Origin: Myoxocephalus aenaeus
Lineage: Eukaryota > Chordata > Actinopteri > Perciformes > Cottidae
NCBI GenBank assembly: GCA_038501785.1
Contig: JBAMJR010000084.1
Span: 5,503,501-5,567,500, forward strand
Direction of reading: 5' to 3'
DNA: 64,000 nt
Positions 60,262 to 64,000 of this stretch are shown one piece after another (the stretch's first letter is position 1; each line of letters starts with the position of its first letter). The position numbers and the translations under genes are program-made. A model generated the notes under the pieces. It did not search any database. It saw nothing but the letters and a program-made list of their open reading frames with translations, and was not told the DNA's origin.

Positions 60262-62263
60262 TGGTGACAGAAAGATGGCGACTTGAGTCTCAGCGTGTGT
60301 GAAGTGACGGGGAGGAGGCGTGTGCGAGAGGAGGAGAACGACTCGAGTCATTTCCAAAATGGAGGACAAGGTGTCAGCGGAGGGATCACAGGATGTCGGA
60401 GAATTGTGCCAGAATTGTGCCATTTATTCCCACACATGTTTGTCAATTCAAAAGATGAATAATAAAGTCTCGGTTTGTCATTAAAATTGCTGAAGTATCG
60501 GAAGAAAACGACAAAGAGACTAATTTAAAGAAGTACAACACGGAATGAATTGATGAGATACAAACTTAAATTAGTTATATAAGAATAAATAAAATGTGTA
60601 TACTAATAATATATACTGTGTAATGCTAAAACCATAGCAGTAAAAACGCAAAAAAAACTGTTAAAATCCAACGAAACAATAAGCAATAATAATAATGATA
60701 AAAAAACACATAAAAAACACACAGACAATTAGAATTAGTTTGAAAATATTCATATTAAATAAATAAATGACTTCAACTGAAAACTGGTTGTGTGATTCAA
60801 TTTGTGTAAATGTGTAATAGACTCTAGTTTAACAAACAAACCGCCTCAGTCAAAGTGAAACGAGTGTAAAACACATTCTGGAGGTTTTAGTTGAACTTCA
60901 TCCATTAATCGATCACACCTCCGACAGCTCGTCTCTGTCGGCTTCACAGTAATGCGTTGTGAGCAAAAGCAATTAAATGTACAAGCATTCAGCAGCAGCT
61001 ACAGCACTCCTCCTCCTCCTCTTCCTCCTCTTCCTCCTCCTGCTCTTTTTCTTTTTCTTTCTGCTCCCATATTCGCTCATTCTTCTCCGAAGGCAACGGC
61101 AACAACAAACGCCCCGCCTCCACTTTAGTGTTCTTCACGGTGGGATCTTCACGCCGCTCTGCTCGGGGTGAAGCGGAGCGCTCTGCCCACGGGGAGAGAA
61201 AGTGCCGTCGAGGGGGTCGCGTGTTCGACTCCGACAGCCGGCGCTTTGTCTGGACGCGGCGTTCCTGAGGAACAATGGCCGCTCTGTCCTCCGACGGCGA
61301 CGGCAACGTCCGGTCAGAGAGAAAATAAATGGACTCTCTCGCACTCGCTTCCCACCCCGAGGCACTTTGTATCTGAAGGGGGCGAGGAAGACGTCCACCA
61401 GTTGGACGATACGATGTGCACACGACTACGTTTCCATTTTTAAATGTCTTTTGGCTACGTCTCCGCACCAGCGAAGAGGACGATCGACACTCGATCGCGT
61501 CTCGGCGGTCACGGCGCGTCCTTCCCTGCTTCGTCACGATCACGTGACCTTTAGCAACGGTTCGACCTGGACGTCGGCCCGAGCGAAGACATCTTTTCGG
61601 TTTCCCACCTCGTTTCCTTGAGGCCCGTCCTGCTCGTTTCCAAGAAAGGTTACGAAGCGAAATGCTCGATCCCGATTGAAGTGATTCTGCGGTGTTTTTC
61701 GGCCTTTATTGAATCAACTTTCATTATTGGATCTAACTCTTCAGTTCACATGAAATGAAGTGACGGCGTCTCGGCTCTTGATGGGACGACATGCGGTTTT
61801 ATTGTCGCCGATCGCGATTTACAAAAACGCTCGGCAAAAGTTAACATGACTCTGAGACATGGACGCGGCAAAGTAAGAAAGAAAAGGGAAAATCCGAGTC
61901 TGCTCACATACAGACAGCGACACACACTAAGTGATAATTGAGAGGAATTATTTTTGTACGAGTCTTAAAATAGTTTTTAGGGAAATTGTATAAAGTAGAG
62001 AAATTATCATGTGACAAAGAACCGAACCACACCATTTGTATTATTATCCGTTATTCTTGGTTTGTGTTTCACGACAACAACAAAAAGGATGTACTCTGCA
62101 AAAAGGTTTCACAAATTGTTTATGAACAAAATATCAGGTCGAGTTTTTGTGCCATTTTAGGAGCATTTTTATTTTGGTGACCGTGACGTGACATTTCCAC
62201 GTCCTCCCGTGCCGATCCTCGACGGATCTTTTGGAGTTATTGGAAATATGTAGTCACTTTCCC

Positions 62264-62400
62264 ATAGACTTCTATGCAATCAGACCTCTTTTAGCAACTG
62301 GAGGAGGAGTCGCTCCCCTGCTGGTCAGCAGAGAGAATGCAGCCTTTTAACACACTTCCTCAGTGGCTTCACTAACAGAACCGGAGGTTGCCGCCTGGGT
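62264..62400 (-). repeat. Single diverged unit of the CTCF-motif repeat
   Basis: 'catagacttctatgcaatca' then 'gtcgctcccctgctggtcag' and 'cagaaccggaggttgccg' match the unit and the right flank of the 58 kb array; the CTCF-like core is damaged (CCCCTGCTGG). Confidence 0.75.
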
Positions 62401-63224
62401 TCAAGGTTGAAAAAACCACACTAAATACCCAAGTCACCCTATGAAGTACATTTCTTTTTTGAGGTCAAATGCTCCGGGGCGTTTGTTCCCATCGCGGTGC
62501 CACTGAGACCCGACGGCTTTCACACCAGAGCTGCTTCTCACGTCGCCGACCGGGCCACAGCGAGTCGAGCTCAATCCTGGAGACGTCAAAATCATGGTCT
62601 CCGCTGTAGCTGAGCTTGGAAAAGAGTTTGATCCCACAGCGAGATAAACAGTCGAACGTATAAATACACTTTTAAGACGCTTTTTGGCAGGAAAACGTGC
62701 ATATTATGGGTTGCCGTTAAGAATCGGAAGTCCACTCAGGACTTTTTGCTTACATGTTGCTTAAATGCTGCCGGAATTAAAGCCCTCATTTTTAATGGAG
62801 CAGCTGGCGTCAGCATGTCAGTAACAATACAGGAAATATGCTGTATTTCTCTGGGATGTGGAGGACTAAAAGCACAGAATTGGAGCCGAAATGATAAAAA
62901 AATACGGAATGTTTTCACCTTAAATGATAAAAACTATCAATTTACTGACATCACTTTGGGCACTTTGTGTAATTTTAAAGGAAAGTTCTCACAATTTAGC
63001 TTTGGACATTTTAAACTTACTAATCGCTTGCTTTAAAATCCACCAACAGAAGAATCGACAAGGAAAGTAAAACTTCCTCGTACACCAAATGCACCTTTTT
63101 ATAATCACATCCATTCAATATCAAACACCCAGATTCCACAAACCCAGATTTAATCACATTGTCCACCAAGTTTATTGCTTTCCACCAGGACGTTTCTAGT
63201 CAAAGCCGTTTGCACCACTGGCCT

Positions 63225-63310
63225 TTTTTTATTTTTTTTTGCAACCAGTGAACGAAAGTGACCATATTTGGACTGCGGAGGAGTGACGTAGAATCACCGT
63301 AGACACGATT
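63225..63310 (-). repeat. Dispersed repeat fragment
   Basis: 'tttgcaaccagtgaacgaaa' and 'gtgaccatatttgga' are the reverse complement of 44545-44590. Confidence 0.7.
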
Positions 63311-64000
63311 GATTTTATCGTCTCACTGTTTTATTTTGGTTTAACTCTAATCTTACTTTGTTTGGCTTTGTGGTGCGTGCAGGATTTAGTGACATCTAGT
63401 GGCGCGGTTGCAGATTGCAACCAAGTGAATCTGCTGATTTCTCCACTTTTCCAAACTTTGATAATTCAATTCTGGTTTAACTCTAATCTTACTTTGTTTG
63501 GCTTTGTGGTGCCTCACTGTTGGGTTTTGTAGTCTTTTACTGGACGCCATGTTGGTTTGTAGTCCCAACTTAAAGAGTCACTTTTCCGTGGGATCTCATA
63601 GGAACCGTCGTATGAGGACGCAGCCGAGAGGCGTCCAAAGGTGTTCATTCTTTGTCCTAAACTTTCAAACTTTCCAATTATTTTTTTTACGAACCTTACA
63701 GGACAAGCTCTCCATGGTTTTGACTCTTTCTTATCTTTTCTTTTTCGCACGGAGCGACCTCGTCTGAGGCTGTAATATCTGTCGACACACTTTATCTCCT
63801 CCACTTCCTCCGTCCTGGCTCCAATAACCTCATCTGAGAATACAGATCCCCTTCTGTATTTCCTCTCAGCTGTTCCAGCTCCTGTTCCCCGGTGCTCCGC
63901 TTGCAACCTAGTAGGATATATTCTACTCAGCAGGTGTTCAAACACGGCTGCTCTTTAATGGAAAACTGGGAGGTTTTGACGTTTTTTCTTTTACCCGTTT

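Larger units (their letters stand above)
49418..64000 (+). other. cttnbp2 intron 2 (to the window edge)
   Basis: No third exon was recognised. The stretch holds microsatellites, the GGT minisatellite (53.5 kb), a palindrome (56.5 kb), the CTCF-motif array (57.8 kb) and single dispersed repeats at 62.26 and 63.23 kb. 63336-63380 and 63473-63511 share a 37-base direct repeat ('taatcttactttgtttggct'). The GC-rich zones 51.6-52.0 and 60.97-61.64 kb are open in several frames but carry no domain. Confidence 0.55.

Noticed and set aside
60989..61543. 184-codon minus-strand frame ending in a Glu run
   Set aside because: The Glu run is a translated CTC/CTT repeat, other frames are open too, and no domain is seen.

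Overview
The window reads as nuclear DNA of a teleost fish. It has intron-split vertebrate genes with GT/AG junctions, very dense CA/CT/TA microsatellites, and typical fish transposons (hAT, Tc1/mariner, L2/Rex-type LINE tails, foldback MITEs). Nothing here is bacterial or viral in organisation. The species cannot be named from the sequence.

Left part (1-11 kb): the last two coding exons of gtse1 (G2 and S-phase expressed 1) enter from the left edge. A TRIM/finTRIM-like E3 ligase lies on the minus strand between two direct copies of the gtse1 3'-flank. A second copy of the gtse1 terminal exons follows at 8.66-9.16 kb, then piggyBac-like and Tc1-like debris.

Centre (11.8-34.6 kb): this is the most interesting region. 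Two head-to-head genes encode receptor-interacting-protein (RIP) kinases whose kinase halves are near-identical and resemble RIPK3, and both end in a CARD. The minus-strand gene (copy A, 10 exons, 451 aa) carries one type of CARD. The plus-strand gene (copy B, 13 exons, 556 aa) carries an unrelated-looking CARD preceded by two beta-repeat-like, RHIM-like exons. All exon phases join without a break in both. The kinase exons and promoter regions form the arms of a large inverted duplication (about 12.6-16.4 kb and 26.6-29.6 kb). Its inner homology ends in intron 8, just after the kinase-linker exons, which suggests domain swapping by rearrangement. A third, 5'-truncated copy of the copy-B CARD end lies at 20.8-22.0 kb, joined to a third, inverted gtse1 fragment. 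A frameshifted FAM171-family exon lies at 23.5-24.3 kb.

Right part (34.6-64 kb): mostly non-coding. The first two coding exons of cttnbp2 (cortactin-binding protein 2) lie at 42.57 and 49.31 kb under a CpG-rich promoter, and the rest of the window would be its second intron. This part holds a 1.4 kb GGT-rich minisatellite, a perfect 73-bp palindrome, and a 15-unit, 73-bp tandem array in which each unit carries a strong CTCF-like motif. A smaller set of the same repeat faces it at 44.1 kb. The exons, junctions and repeats are read from the sequence; family names come from recognised motifs; functions are inferred.
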